64,000 nt of DNA, taken from NCBI RefSeq assembly GCF_905220975.1, contig NZ_CAJNBK010000023.1, positions 39,471 through 103,470 on the forward strand, written 5' to 3'. Below the pieces are notes generated by a model that was not told the DNA's origin, did not search any database, and saw only the letters and a program-made list of their open reading frames with translations. Made by a program: the position numbers and the translations under genes. Positions 1-8,929 of this stretch are shown one piece after another. Numbering within the stretch: the stretch's first letter is position 1; the number at the start of each line of letters is the position of its first letter. The stretch comes from Paraburkholderia haematera (GTDB taxonomy: Bacteria > Pseudomonadota > Gammaproteobacteria > Burkholderiales > Burkholderiaceae).

Positions 1-1
1 G

Positions 2-232
2 GGCGACGCCGAAGCGGCCGCCGCCCACTATCAGGAATGGCTCCCGCTCATCAACTACGAAAACCGTCAGGGCGGCCTCGCGTCGTGCAAGGCTTTGATG
101 AAAGAAGGCGGTGTGATTCGATCGGACGCGGTGCGTCATCCGTTGCCGTCCATGCATCCGGCCACGCGCGCAGGATTGCTGAAAATTGCACGGAAGCTCG
201 ATCCGCTGGTGTTGCGCTGGGGTGTTGAGTAA
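2..232 (+). CDS. DHDPS-family lyase/aldolase, C-terminal fragment (cut by window edge)
   Basis: An open frame enters from the left edge and stops with TAA at 230-232. The visible 76 residues include HYQEWLPLINYENRQGG and end in KIARKLDPLVLRWGVE. This resembles the C-terminal helical region of dihydrodipicolinate synthase-family proteins (DapA fold), where helices after the TIM barrel form the tetramer contacts. The catalytic Lys and Tyr lie outside the window, so the substrate cannot be assigned. It runs in the same direction as the sigma factor 32 bp downstream, but no link is evident. A second DHDPS-family gene, in the hydroxyproline locus at 15195, is clearly different in sequence. Confidence 0.7.
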   Translation, partial: GDAEAAAAHYQEWLPLINYENRQGGLASCKALMKEGGVIRSDAVRHPLPSMHPATRAGLLKIARKLDPLVLRWGVE

Positions 233-264
233 CATAGGCCCGCACGCCCACCACACCATCGTCC

Positions 265-834
265 ATGACCGCCAATCCTCGAGAGCTGACGCCGGAAACC
301 CTCGCCGAGTTGCTCGAACGCGTGGCCAAACAGGACGCCGCGGCACTGCGAGAGCTATATGATCTCGCCGCTCCGAAACTGTTTGGCCTCGCGCTCCGTA
401 TATTGAACAGGCACGAGTGGGCAGAAGAAGTATTGCAGGACAGCTTCGTCAACATCTGGCGCTTTGCCGGCGACTATCGCCGGGCACTGTCCGCCCCGAT
501 GACGTGGATGTCGGCGATCGTCAGGAACCGTGCTCTCGATCACCTGCGGCGGGTAAGCACGCAGGAAACAGAATGGGGCGATGCGTTGGACGATCTTGTG
601 GCAAGCGGCGATCCGGATCCCGAAGCACTGACTGCGGTCAGCCTGCAGGCACGTCTGCTGGCCGGCTGCATGCAGCAGCTGGAACCGGCGCAGCGTCAGG
701 CGGTTGCGCTCGCCTACCTGCGCGACCAAAGCCATAGCGAGATCGCCGAAGTGCTGGCAGTGCCGCTCGGCACCATCAAATCCTGGATCCGGCGCGGCCT
801 TGTCAAGCTGAAAGCCTGCCTGGGAGGCGAGTGA
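265..834 (+). CDS. ECF-type RNA polymerase sigma factor (SigK/RpoE-like)
   Basis: A 189-residue sigma-70 family protein. Region 2 spans about residues 25-95 (core contact around AEEVLQDSFVNIWRFAGDY and a region 2.4-like segment MSAIVRNRALDHLRR). Region 4 spans about 130-185, with a helix-turn-helix in HSEIAEVLAVPLGTIKSWIRRGLVKLKACL. There is no region 1 or 3, as expected for ECF factors. The stop overlaps the start of the next gene by 4 bp (ATGA). That gene encodes a membrane anti-sigma factor, so this is a translationally coupled sigma/anti-sigma pair. The stimulus and regulon are unknown; no matching promoter was recognised here. Confidence 0.93.
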   Translation: MTANPRELTPETLAELLERVAKQDAAALRELYDLAAPKLFGLALRILNRHEWAEEVLQDSFVNIWRFAGDYRRALSAPMTWMSAIVRNRALDHLRRVSTQETEWGDALDDLVASGDPDPEALTAVSLQARLLAGCMQQLEPAQRQAVALAYLRDQSHSEIAEVLAVPLGTIKSWIRRGLVKLKACLGGE

Positions 835-1628
835 TGAATCTCCATCGCTATCCTCAGCTGGTCGATATGCTGGCCGCCGAGTATGTGCTCGGCACGCTGC
901 GCGGTGGCGCGCGGCGCCGCTTTCAACGGTACGCGGACCACGATCCGGTGATTCGTCGGGCTATCGAAGAATGGCAGCGGCGAATCTCGCCGTTGGCCGA
1001 ACTCGCGGAACCGCACATGCCGCCGGCCGCCGTGTGGGACGCGATCGAGCGGCGGCTCGGCCTGAGCTCGGCACGTGAGGTGGCACGTGAGGCGGCACGG
1101 CCGCGCACCGTGGTCGAAAAACCCGCACGTCCGTCCGGCAGCATCTTCGAGAACCTCGCGTTCTGGCGAGGCTGGGCGATCGGCGTGACCGGGTTCGCCG
1201 CGGTCGCCGTGGTGGTCGCCGTACGCTCGCTGCTGCCGTCCGGTGTGACGCCTGCCTCGGCGCCGACCGTCGCGCAACAGCCGGAAACGGCCGTTTCGCA
1301 TGTCGCGGTGCTCAACGACAAGGAAACGCATCCGGTCATGCTGGTCGCGTGGGACGAAGCTCACGCCACCATGACGCTGCATCCGCTCGGCAAGGTGGAT
1401 TTGCCGGCCGGCCGCGCAATGGAGCTATGGGGTATTCCGGCCAATGGCCATCCGGTGTCGCTTGGCATGCTGCCGGATAGCGCAAGCGGCAAGGTCACGG
1501 CCGGTCAGCAGAAACCGGAAAACTACGACGCGCTCGCGGTCTCGATCGAGGCACCGGGCGGCTCGCCCGATCACAATGCGCCTACGGGTCCGGTGGTGTT
1601 CAGCGGCAAGCTGCTGCTTGTGTCCTGA
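831..1628 (+). CDS. Membrane anti-sigma factor (RskA/anti-sigma-K type)
   Basis: A 265-residue protein coupled to the ECF factor by a 4-bp overlap. Residues 1-90 are a cytoplasmic anti-sigma segment (AAEYVLGTLRGGARRRFQRY and an HDP-like region). One transmembrane helix follows at about 118-137 (WAIGVTGFAAVAVVVAVRSL). The periplasmic C-terminal half is an RskA-type domain (VAWDEAHATMTLHPLGKVDLP, MELWGIPANGHPVSLG). Known family members hold the sigma factor at the membrane until released by proteolysis. The gene ends in TGAGTG, with the next gene's GTG overlapping the junction. Confidence 0.9.
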   Translation: MMNLHRYPQLVDMLAAEYVLGTLRGGARRRFQRYADHDPVIRRAIEEWQRRISPLAELAEPHMPPAAVWDAIERRLGLSSAREVAREAARPRTVVEKPARPSGSIFENLAFWRGWAIGVTGFAAVAVVVAVRSLLPSGVTPASAPTVAQQPETAVSHVAVLNDKETHPVMLVAWDEAHATMTLHPLGKVDLPAGRAMELWGIPANGHPVSLGMLPDSASGKVTAGQQKPENYDALAVSIEAPGGSPDHNAPTGPVVFSGKLLLVS

Positions 1629-2963
1629 GTGACCTTTAACGCTAACCCTATGCAAAGCTTTTACGAAGCCACCGTCGACCGCTCCGCCAGCCGCTCGTCC
1701 GGGCACTCGTCCGCTTACGCGCCCCTTACCGGCCGGCGCAGCGTCAACGTCTGCATCATGGGCGGCGGCCTCGCGGGGTTATCCACGGCGTTGGGACTCG
1801 CCGAGCGGGGCGTCGCCGACGTCGCCGTGCTCGAAGCCGAGCAGGTAGGCTTCGGCGCCTCGGGCCGCAACGGCGGCTTCGTGTTCGGCGGTTACAGCCT
1901 CGATTGCGCGGATCTGCTGAAAACCCTCGGCCCGGCCCGCGCACGCGAACTCTATACGCTGACCACCGACGCCGTCGATCTGATGAGAAAGCGTATCCAG
2001 CGCTACCGCATCGATTGCGACGTGACCGATGCCGGCGTGATCCTCGCCAACTGGTTCGACGAACCGGCAAGGCTCGACACGCAACGGCGTTTGATGCGGG
2101 ATTCGTTCGGGGTCGAGTGGGAACCCGTGGCGGCCGCGGCGCTCGCGTCAGAACTGAAGACGAGCCGTTATCACGGCGGCCTGTTCGAACGCAACGCGTT
2201 CCACTTCCATCCGCTGAAATACGTGCTTGGCGTCGCCAGCGCTGTGGCTGATGCGGGCGTGCAGATTCACGAAAAGTCGCCGGTTGTGCGCTTGCAGCGC
2301 GGCGGCGCCGGTTTCGTCGTGCATACGCCGCACGGCGCGCTCGAAGCACGCCACGTCGTCATGGCCGGCGGCGGCTATGCGCGCAACGTCTATGCACGGG
2401 TCGAGCGCGCGGTCCTGCCGATCGCCACCTACGTGATGGCCACCGAACCGCTGGGTGCACGACTGAAAGACGCGCTGGACACCCGGGCCGCCGTCTACGA
2501 CACCCGTTTCGCCTTCGACTACTACCGTCCGCTGCCCGACACGCGCATTCTGTGGGGCGGCCGCATCTCAGTGCGCGACCGCGCCCCGGATATCATCGCG
2601 CGACTGCTGCGGCGCGATCTGCTGAAGGTCTATCCGCAACTGCGCGACGTGCGGATCGAGTACGCCTGGGGCGGCCTGATGAGCTACGCGCGGCACAAGA
2701 TGCCGCAAATCGGCCGCAGCGCGGACGGCGTCTGGTACGCGACCGGCTTTGGCGGCCACGGCATGGCGCCGACCACCGTCTCCGGCGAATTGCTGGCGGC
2801 GGCCATCTCCGGCGAACGGCCCGTGCCCGACGCGTTCGCGACCTTCGGCTTGACGCCCGCATATGGCGCACTCGGTCTCGCAGCCGCTCAACTCACCTAC
2901 ACCGCCATGCAGGCGCGCGACGCACTCGCCGCCCGGCGCCCCTCGCCCCGGTCGACGCCGTGA
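1629..2963 (+). CDS. FAD-dependent oxidoreductase, DadA/PuuB (OrdL) type
   Basis: A 444-residue DAO-fold flavoprotein. The dinucleotide-binding Rossmann motif is near residues 42-60 (CIMGGGLAGLSTALGLAE), followed by an acidic strand end (AVLEAEQVGFGASGRNGGF). That GASGRNGGF block is typical of gamma-glutamylputrescine oxidase-like proteins. The C-terminal ATGFGGHGMAPTT closes the FAD site. The GTG at 1629 abuts the anti-sigma stop, while an ATG at 1650 is equally possible; neither has a convincing Shine-Dalgarno. The predicted reaction is oxidation of an amine or D-amino acid, substrate unknown. Its neighbours (ECF pair, unrelated TetR) do not narrow this. Confidence 0.85.
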   Translation: MTFNANPMQSFYEATVDRSASRSSGHSSAYAPLTGRRSVNVCIMGGGLAGLSTALGLAERGVADVAVLEAEQVGFGASGRNGGFVFGGYSLDCADLLKTLGPARARELYTLTTDAVDLMRKRIQRYRIDCDVTDAGVILANWFDEPARLDTQRRLMRDSFGVEWEPVAAAALASELKTSRYHGGLFERNAFHFHPLKYVLGVASAVADAGVQIHEKSPVVRLQRGGAGFVVHTPHGALEARHVVMAGGGYARNVYARVERAVLPIATYVMATEPLGARLKDALDTRAAVYDTRFAFDYYRPLPDTRILWGGRISVRDRAPDIIARLLRRDLLKVYPQLRDVRIEYAWGGLMSYARHKMPQIGRSADGVWYATGFGGHGMAPTTVSGELLAAAISGERPVPDAFATFGLTPAYGALGLAAAQLTYTAMQARDALAARRPSPRSTP

Positions 2964-3005
2964 CCCGATCCAATGCGCGACTCAATACGCTGCGGCTTAT
3001 GCCGG

Positions 3006-3028
3006 AGACCCGCTCCAGAGGCGGGTTT
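3006..3028 (+). terminator. Short GC-rich hairpin after the FAD oxidoreductase gene
   Basis: ACCCGC at 3008-3013 pairs with GCGGGT at 3021-3026 across a 7-nt loop, followed by TTC. It lies 45 bp after the oxidoreductase stop and before the TetR gene. The T tract is short, so this is a weak intrinsic terminator candidate. Confidence 0.45.
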
Positions 3029-3069
3029 CGCCATGCTAGAATGCGCCGTCACTGCCGCTCGAATACACA

Positions 3070-3765
3070 ATGAAAAAGGGAAGCAAGGCCGCCGAGCCTG
3101 ATACCACCGGCATCGCGTCCAGCGTCCCGCGCCCCGACGCCCGCCGCAAGTACGATCCTGAACAGACGAAGCGCAACATCCTCGAAGTCGCGACCCAGGA
3201 GTTCTCCGCGATGGGGCTGACCGGCGCGCGGGTCGACGCGATCGCGGAACGCACGAACACCACCAAGCGCATGCTGTACTACTACTTCGGCAGCAAGGAA
3301 GGGTTGTACCAGGCCGTGCTGGAAAAAGTGTACGGCGACATTCGCGCGCTCGAACAGGATCTGCATATCAGCGAACTCGATCCCGTCGAGGGCATGCGCG
3401 CGCTGGTCGAGTTCACGTTCGACTATCACGACCGCCAGCGCGACTTCGTGCGCCTCGTGACGATCGAGAACATTCACGGCGCGAAGTACGTCGAGCAGGT
3501 GAAGAGCTTCAAAGGCCGCAACGTCACCGTCATTCATACGATCGAGGACCTGCTCTCGCGCGGCATCGCAGCCGGGCTGTTCCGTGACGACGTCGATGCG
3601 ATCGACCTGCACCTGATGATCAGCTCGCTGTGCTTTCACCGCGTCGGCAATCGCCATACCTTCGGTACGGCGTTCGGCCGCGATCCGTCGCACCCGCGCC
3701 TGCGCGCGCGTCATCGCGCCATGATCGTCGACGCTGTGCTGCGTTTCGTGCGCAAGGAAGACTGA
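3070..3765 (+). CDS. TetR/AcrR family regulator, probably of the quinate/shikimate locus
   Basis: A 231-residue protein with a TetR_N DNA-binding domain at about 32-80 (RRKYDPEQTKRNILEVATQEF, then RVDAIAERTNTTKRMLYYYFGSKEGLY). The ligand-binding C-terminal helical domain contains FDYHDRQRDFVRLVTIENIHG. It converges with the MFS importer at 3853 and shares the strong terminator between them. It is the only regulator in the quinate/shikimate block. Operator-like sequences in the aroQ-quiC divergent promoter (6757-6767 and 6834-6844) are its likely targets. That link is inferred from context. Confidence 0.9.
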   Translation: MKKGSKAAEPDTTGIASSVPRPDARRKYDPEQTKRNILEVATQEFSAMGLTGARVDAIAERTNTTKRMLYYYFGSKEGLYQAVLEKVYGDIRALEQDLHISELDPVEGMRALVEFTFDYHDRQRDFVRLVTIENIHGAKYVEQVKSFKGRNVTVIHTIEDLLSRGIAAGLFRDDVDAIDLHLMISSLCFHRVGNRHTFGTAFGRDPSHPRLRARHRAMIVDAVLRFVRKED

Positions 3766-3781
3766 AGCACAAGGCACAAAC

Positions 3782-3823
3782 AAAAAAGCGGGACCTGAGC
3801 TAACGCCAGGTCCCGCTTTTTTT
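3782..3823. terminator. Strong bidirectional intrinsic terminator
   Basis: AAAAAAGCGGGACCTG (from 3782) is complementary to CAGGTCCCGCTTTTTTT (to 3823) across a short loop. A-tract and T-tract flank the GC stem, so it can terminate both the + strand TetR transcript and the - strand MFS transcript that converge here. Confidence 0.93.
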
Positions 3824-3852
3824 GGTCAAACCGTCCGATCAAGCCATGCGGC

Positions 3853-5241
3853 TCAATCCACCAGCACGATCCGCTTGATATCGCCGACGATAAAGATGTA
3901 CGACAGCGCGCCGATCAACGCGATCGCGCCGATGAACACCAGTGCGCCGACGAACGAGCCGGTTGCCGCAACGATGAAACCCACCACCAGCGGCGTGACG
4001 ATGCCGGCCAGATTGGCGGCAAAGTTGAAGATGCCGCCGGTCACGCCGAGCAGGCCGTCGGGGGCAATGTCCGACACCAGCGTCCAGCCCAGCGCCGCCA
4101 TCCCCTGCGCGAAAAACGCCACCGACAGAATCACGATCACCACCACGTTGCTCTCGACATAGTTGGCGAGAATGATGGTCGACGCGAGCAGCAGGCCGGC
4201 AATGATCGGCAGCTTGCGCGCCACGTTCGGCGACTTGCCGCGTCGAAGCAGCCAATCGGAGAAAATGCCGCCGAACATTACGCCAATCGACGCGGCGATG
4301 AACGGCATGATCGCGAAGAAGCCGATCTTCAGCCACGCCATATGGCGTTCGGTGGCGAGGTAGGTGGGAAACCAGGTGAGGAAGAACACCAGCGTCGAGT
4401 TGCCGGCAAACTGGCCGAGGCAGATGCCGGTCAACTGACGATGCTTGAGCAGGCGTCCAATGGTGCGCCATTCAAAGCCGCTCTTTCCTGCAGCGGCTGC
4501 TGCAGCCGCTGCGGCCGGTGCGCCGGAAACATCGGCGTCTTTCTTCCGGTGCGTGAGACCACCGCCTGCTTCGATATAGTCGAGCTCGGCCTGATTGATC
4601 GACGGATGATCTTGCGGCTCGCGATAGAACATCCACCAGATCACACCGAATACGAGGCCCACGCCGCCCACCACGTAGAACAGCGAACGCCAGCCGAACG
4701 CGCCCATCAGCATAAACAGGAACGGGCTGAAAAACGCAAGGCCGATATATTCGCCGACCGTGTAGGTGCCGGTCGCCATGGCGCGTTCGCTCTGCGGAAA
4801 CCATGTGGCCACCACGCGGCTATTGGTCGGAAAGCACGGCGCTTCCGAGACGCCCAGACCGAGCCGGAACACGAACAAGGCCCCGATGCCGTGCACGAGG
4901 CCCTGCGCCAGCGTGCAAAGCGACCAGAACGTCATCGACAGGAAATACGTGAGCTTGCTGCCAAAGCGGTCGAGAAAGAGGCCGCCCGGAATCTGCGAGA
5001 CCACGTAGCTCCACGAAAACACGGAGAACAGCAGCCCCATGAGCGCGGCGTTGATGCCGAGTTCCTTGGTCAACTGCGGCGCCGCGATGCCTAGCACCGT
5101 GCGGTCCAGATAGTTGATCATCGTGCCTACCGCTAATAGCGAAAGGATCTGATAGCGGGCTTTCGAGCGGCGCGCGGTGCTTACGCCGGCATTCGCCTGG
5201 CGTGTCGCGTCGGCGGGCGTGGATTGAATAGGTTGTGGCAT
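3853..5241 (-). CDS. MFS transporter, anion:cation symporter (ACS) type, likely quinate/shikimate importer
   Basis: A 462-residue major facilitator with about 12 membrane segments. It begins with the ACS-type block YLDRTVLGIAAPQL and the loop 2-3 motif GLFLDRFGSKLTYFLS. A cytoplasmic central loop carries a poly-alanine run (APAAAAAAAAAG) near residues 242-252. The family includes hexuronate, galactonate and aromatic acid importers. It is the third gene of the leftward aroQ-aroE-MFS series, 61 bp after aroE. The context supports uptake of quinate, shikimate or dehydroshikimate. Substrate specificity is not readable from the sequence. Confidence 0.88.
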   Translation of the reverse strand: MPQPIQSTPADATRQANAGVSTARRSKARYQILSLLAVGTMINYLDRTVLGIAAPQLTKELGINAALMGLLFSVFSWSYVVSQIPGGLFLDRFGSKLTYFLSMTFWSLCTLAQGLVHGIGALFVFRLGLGVSEAPCFPTNSRVVATWFPQSERAMATGTYTVGEYIGLAFFSPFLFMLMGAFGWRSLFYVVGGVGLVFGVIWWMFYREPQDHPSINQAELDYIEAGGGLTHRKKDADVSGAPAAAAAAAAAGKSGFEWRTIGRLLKHRQLTGICLGQFAGNSTLVFFLTWFPTYLATERHMAWLKIGFFAIMPFIAASIGVMFGGIFSDWLLRRGKSPNVARKLPIIAGLLLASTIILANYVESNVVVIVILSVAFFAQGMAALGWTLVSDIAPDGLLGVTGGIFNFAANLAGIVTPLVVGFIVAATGSFVGALVFIGAIALIGALSYIFIVGDIKRIVLVD

Positions 5242-5302
5242 GGCGTCTCTGTCTCCTCGGTCTGGTTACGTACCGGATGTATATGGCTCGTGAACTACTA
5301 GC

Positions 5303-6181
5303 CTAGCTTTCCAACAAGGACTGGAAATGCGTGTAAACGCGCTCGGCGTCGGGTTCCAGGCCCGTGAAGATGCGCATCGCGTCGACCGCCTGATACACGG
5401 CCATCCCGCCGCCGCTCAACGTGCGGCAGCCGAGCGCCTCCGCGGCCTGCAACAGCGCGGTGCGGATCGGGAAATAGACGATGTCCGCGACCCACAAGCC
5501 GCGGTGCAGCAATTCGGCCGGCAACGGCAGACCCGGCAATTTCGCCATGCCGGTAGGTGTCGCGTGAATCAGGCCGTTAGCCGCGGCGAGCGATTCGGCC
5601 AGCGAGGTGCCGGCATTCACGGTGGAGGCGGGGAAACGCTTCTGCAATTCCGCGGCGAGCGATGCGGCGCGCGCGGCGTCCACGTCGAATAGCGTGAGCG
5701 TTTGCGCGCCCATTGTCAGCGCGGCATGCGCCACCGCTGCGCCCGCTCCGCCCGCGCCCAGTTGCACAACACGTTCCAGCGACACGTCCGGCAGGCCGCG
5801 TTGAAACGCGCGGGCGAAACCGGACCAGTCGGTGTTGTGGCCGATACGTTTGCCGTCCTTGAACAGAACGGTGTTGACCGCGCCGAGTGCGCGCGCGTCG
5901 TCGGACAGTTCGTCGAGCAACGGAATGACGGCCTGCTTGCACGGGTACGTAATGTTCAGCCCATTGAAGCCCATGTGTTCAGCGGCGACGAGCAAATCGG
6001 ACAATGCGGTGATATCCAGCTTCAACGCTTCCAGATCGATGCGTCGATACACATAGTGCAGACCGAGCTTGCTCCCCTCTTCCTCATGCATCGCGGGGCT
6101 GAGCGATCCGCCAATGCCCGAGCCGATCAAACCGACGAGAAAGGATTGCGCGTTCGCTTGAGTGTTCGCTTGTGCGTTCAT
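5303..6181 (-). CDS. aroE: Shikimate/quinate dehydrogenase (AroE/YdiB family)
   Basis: A 292-residue protein with the shikimate-binding N-terminal domain (LSPAMHE near residues 27-33, NGLNITYPCKQAVIPLLDEL near 75-95) and a Rossmann domain (VQLGAGGAGAAVAHAAL near 140-156). The N-terminus has a short Asn/Ala/Gln-rich repeat (NAQANTQANAQ). The start overlaps the aroQ stop by 4 bp. Placement with catabolic quiC and an importer suggests a catabolic dehydrogenase acting on quinate or shikimate rather than the housekeeping biosynthetic copy. That role is inferred. Confidence 0.9.
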   Translation of the reverse strand: MNAQANTQANAQSFLVGLIGSGIGGSLSPAMHEEEGSKLGLHYVYRRIDLEALKLDITALSDLLVAAEHMGFNGLNITYPCKQAVIPLLDELSDDARALGAVNTVLFKDGKRIGHNTDWSGFARAFQRGLPDVSLERVVQLGAGGAGAAVAHAALTMGAQTLTLFDVDAARAASLAAELQKRFPASTVNAGTSLAESLAAANGLIHATPTGMAKLPGLPLPAELLHRGLWVADIVYFPIRTALLQAAEALGCRTLSGGGMAVYQAVDAMRIFTGLEPDAERVYTHFQSLLES

Positions 6182-6633
6182 TTAGCCGCCCTATTCTTAA
6201 GGATGACCGCCATCCGCTCCAGAGCGAGCACATAGCCCTGCGTACCGCAACCGACGATGATCGCCTCGGCCACCGCCGACACGTACGAGTGATGCCGGAA
6301 CGCTTCACGGCGATGCACGTTTGAAATATGCACTTCGATGACGGGCTTTTCGATCGCGCTGAGCGCATCGGCAATCGCCACCGAGGTATGCGTGTAAGCC
6401 GCCGGATTGATCACGATGCCGTCGACCTTGGTGCGCGCCGCATGCAGCCAGTCGATGAGTTGGTGTTCCGCATTCGACTGACAGAAGTCGACGGACAGAT
6501 CCAGCCGCTCGCCTGCTTCGCGGCACTGCTTCGCCACGTCGTCGAGCGTTTCCGAGCCATAGATAGCCGGCTCACGCGTGCCGAGCAGATTGAGATTCGG
6601 TCCGTTGAGGACCAGCACTGATGCAAAACTCAT
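6178..6633 (-). CDS. aroQ: 3-dehydroquinate dehydratase, type II
   Basis: A 151-residue type II dehydroquinase. The ATG at 6633 follows a GGGAGGT ribosome-binding site and gives the family N-terminus MSFASVLVLNGPNLNLLGTRE. The loop bearing the catalytic Tyr (REPAIYGSETL), the NPAAYTHTSVA block and the EVHISNVHRREAFRHHS segment are all present. It interconverts 3-dehydroquinate and 3-dehydroshikimate. As the first gene of the leftward unit, opposite quiC, it would supply dehydroshikimate to QuiC. It is translationally coupled to aroE. Confidence 0.95.
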   Translation of the reverse strand: MSFASVLVLNGPNLNLLGTREPAIYGSETLDDVAKQCREAGERLDLSVDFCQSNAEHQLIDWLHAARTKVDGIVINPAAYTHTSVAIADALSAIEKPVIEVHISNVHRREAFRHHSYVSAVAEAIIVGCGTQGYVLALERMAVILKNRAAK

Positions 6634-6756
6634 GACGACCTCCCGCAAAAGTAAGGCATAAAGCGGGCCACAGCACACGCCGCGGCTCTACAACGTGATC
6701 GCAGTGTGCGCCCATTGAACGCAATCGTCATTCGGGGTTTATACGAATTTGTACCA

Positions 6757-6767
6757 TCTAGTTAGTT
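6757..6767. promoter_or_regulatory. Operator-like site 1 in the aroQ-quiC divergent promoter
   Basis: TCTAGTTAGTT lies in the otherwise unfeatured 298-bp gap between aroQ and quiC. Read on the opposite strand, the site at 6834-6844 is TCTAGCTAGTT, which matches at 10 of 11 positions. The pair, with AT-rich flanks containing TTTGTA repeats, looks like two binding sites for one regulator. The TetR protein at 3070 is the obvious candidate, by inference. Confidence 0.5.
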
Positions 6768-6833
6768 TGTATAGACTGTCGAGAAAATGCGCTGGTGCGG
6801 GTGCTTCCGCCCCATGTCAAGATGGCTACGGGT

Positions 6834-6844
6834 AACTAGCTAGA
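6834..6844. promoter_or_regulatory. Operator-like site 2 in the aroQ-quiC divergent promoter
   Basis: AACTAGCTAGA, containing the palindrome CTAGCTAG, lies 87 bp before the quiC ATG. It is the inverse of site 1 apart from one base. The two sites are 77 bp apart, so one is placed nearer each divergent gene. Confidence 0.5.
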
Positions 6845-6931
6845 CCATTTTTCGCATTGCAGCATAACGCGGCGCAGGGCCGCCTGGCACCGTCCAAACA
6901 GCCGTTTCATTGTTTTTTGCAGGAGCCGTTC

Positions 6932-8815
6932 ATGCAACGTTCGATTGCCACCGTGTCGATCAGCGGGACCCTCGTCGAAAAGCTGACCGCCATCCAGGCG
7001 GCAGGCTTCGAAGGCGTCGAAATCTTCGAGAACGACCTGCTTTATTTCGACGGCTCGCCCGCCGACGTGCGGCGCATCGCCGAAGATCTCGGGCTGAAGA
7101 TCATGCTGTTCCAGCCGTTCCGCGATTTCGACGGGGTAAGCCCGGAGCGCCTCGAGCGCAATCTGGATCGGGCGAAGCGCAAATTCGACGTGATGCACGA
7201 ATTGGGTACGGACCGGATTCTGGTCTGCAGCAACGTCTCGCCCGACACCATCGGCGACGATTCGTTGATGACCGACCAGCTTGGCGCACTGGCCCGCGCG
7301 GCCGAAGCGGCCGGCGTGATCGCAGGCTACGAGGCGCTCGCGTGGGGCAAGCACGTGAAGACCTACCGCCATGCGTGGAAACTCGTCAACGCGGTGAATC
7401 ATCCGAATCTCGGGCTCGTGCTCGACAGTTTTCATACGCTGTCGCTCAACGACACGGTGGACGCAATCGCCGATATCCCGGGCGACCGCATCGCCTTCGT
7501 GCAAATCGCCGATGCGCCGAAACTCGCCATGGACGTGCTCGAATGGAGCCGCCATTACCGCTGCTTCCCGGGTCAGGGCGATTTCGATCTGGCAGGCTTC
7601 ACCGCGCAGGTCGTGAAAACCGGCTACACCGGGCCGCTTTCGCTCGAAATTTTCAACGACGGTTTCCGCGCCGCACCGACCACCATCACCGCGGCGGACG
7701 GCCATCGCTCACTGTTGTTCCTCGAGGAACAGACTCGCGCGCTGCTCGAATCCACCCGTCAGCCGGTCGGCGAGCTCTATCTATCGCCCGCCGCGCCCGC
7801 GCACGTCGGCTATCAGTTCCTCGAGTTCGCGGTCGACCACACCACCCGCGCGCACCTCGTCGACTGGCTCGGCAAGCTGCGCTTTCGCCAGGCCGGTCAG
7901 CATCGTTCGAAAGAGGTAACTTTGTTTCAGCACGGCGCGGCGTCGATCGTACTGAACGCCGAGCCGGATTCATTCGCCAACGCCTTCTTCCAGCAGCATG
8001 GTCTGTCCCTGTGCGCGTCGGCGTTTCGCGTGGACGACGCCAATCAGGCGTTCGAGCGCGCCGCCGGCTTCGGCTACGCACCGTTCTCCGGCCAGATCGG
8101 GCCGAACGAACGCGTGCTGCCCGCCGTGCAGGCGCCCGACGGCAGCCTGAACTATTTCGTCGACGAAACGCCGGACCAGCCCACCCTGTTCGAAGCCGAT
8201 TTTGTGCTCACCGACATCAACGGTCCGGCCGAAGTGGGCCCGCTCACGCGCATCGACCATGTCTGCCTGTCCGTGCCGGCGCCTTCGCTGGATACGTGGG
8301 TTCTGTTTTTGCGGACCGCGCTCGGTTTCCAGGCCGAGCCGGGTGTGCTGGTGCCCGACCCTTACGGGCTCGTGCGCAGCCGCGCGCTGCGCAGTCACGA
8401 CGGTTCGGTGCGCATCGTACTGAACGCGTCAGTGGACCATCACACGGCGGTGGCCGAGGCATTGCACACCTATCACGGCTCGGGCCTGAACCATGTCGCA
8501 TTCAGCACCAGTGACATTTTCAGCGCGATTCCCGAGTTCATCGCCGACGGTTTGCCGGTGCTGCGCATCCCGCGCAATTACTACGACGACCTCGCCGCCC
8601 GCTATGCGCTGCCGGACGAGACGCTCGAAGCGCTGCGGGCGCACAACATCCTGTATGACCGGGACGAGCGTGGTGGCGAGTTCTTCCACGCTTACACCGA
8701 ACAACTGGATCAGCGCTTTTTCCTGGAGATCGTCGAACGGCGCGGCGGCTATGACGGCTACGGCGCGGCCAATGCGGCTGTGCGGCTCGCAGCGCAGGCT
8801 CAGCGCCGCAAATAG
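6932..8815 (+). CDS. quiC: 3-dehydroshikimate dehydratase, two-domain QuiC type
   Basis: The ATG at 6932 follows AGGAG at 6921-6925 and gives 627 residues; an upstream TTG at 6857 has no such support. Residues 1 to about 280 form an AP-endonuclease/sugar-phosphate isomerase TIM barrel (LKIMLFQPFRDFDG, LVLDSFHTLSLND, GPLSLEIFNDGFR). Residues from about 290 to 600 form two vicinal-oxygen-chelate repeats like 4-hydroxyphenylpyruvate dioxygenase (GYQFLEFAVDH, TRIDHVCLSVP, HVAFSTSDIF, FFLEIVERRGGYDGYG). Known QuiC1-type enzymes convert 3-dehydroshikimate to protocatechuate. Divergent aroQ-aroE-MFS genes complete a quinate/shikimate route. Confidence 0.93.
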   Translation: MQRSIATVSISGTLVEKLTAIQAAGFEGVEIFENDLLYFDGSPADVRRIAEDLGLKIMLFQPFRDFDGVSPERLERNLDRAKRKFDVMHELGTDRILVCSNVSPDTIGDDSLMTDQLGALARAAEAAGVIAGYEALAWGKHVKTYRHAWKLVNAVNHPNLGLVLDSFHTLSLNDTVDAIADIPGDRIAFVQIADAPKLAMDVLEWSRHYRCFPGQGDFDLAGFTAQVVKTGYTGPLSLEIFNDGFRAAPTTITAADGHRSLLFLEEQTRALLESTRQPVGELYLSPAAPAHVGYQFLEFAVDHTTRAHLVDWLGKLRFRQAGQHRSKEVTLFQHGAASIVLNAEPDSFANAFFQQHGLSLCASAFRVDDANQAFERAAGFGYAPFSGQIGPNERVLPAVQAPDGSLNYFVDETPDQPTLFEADFVLTDINGPAEVGPLTRIDHVCLSVPAPSLDTWVLFLRTALGFQAEPGVLVPDPYGLVRSRALRSHDGSVRIVLNASVDHHTAVAEALHTYHGSGLNHVAFSTSDIFSAIPEFIADGLPVLRIPRNYYDDLAARYALPDETLEALRAHNILYDRDERGGEFFHAYTEQLDQRFFLEIVERRGGYDGYGAANAAVRLAAQAQRRK

Positions 8816-8929
8816 GCGCCCCTCGGCCCGCAACGTGGGAGGGCTGCGGTTTGCGGCCAGCCGCCTGTGGATTCAGGCGGATCGGGCACGGCCCATGCTT
8901 TATCGGTGTAAGCGAGCGCGCCGCACCGA

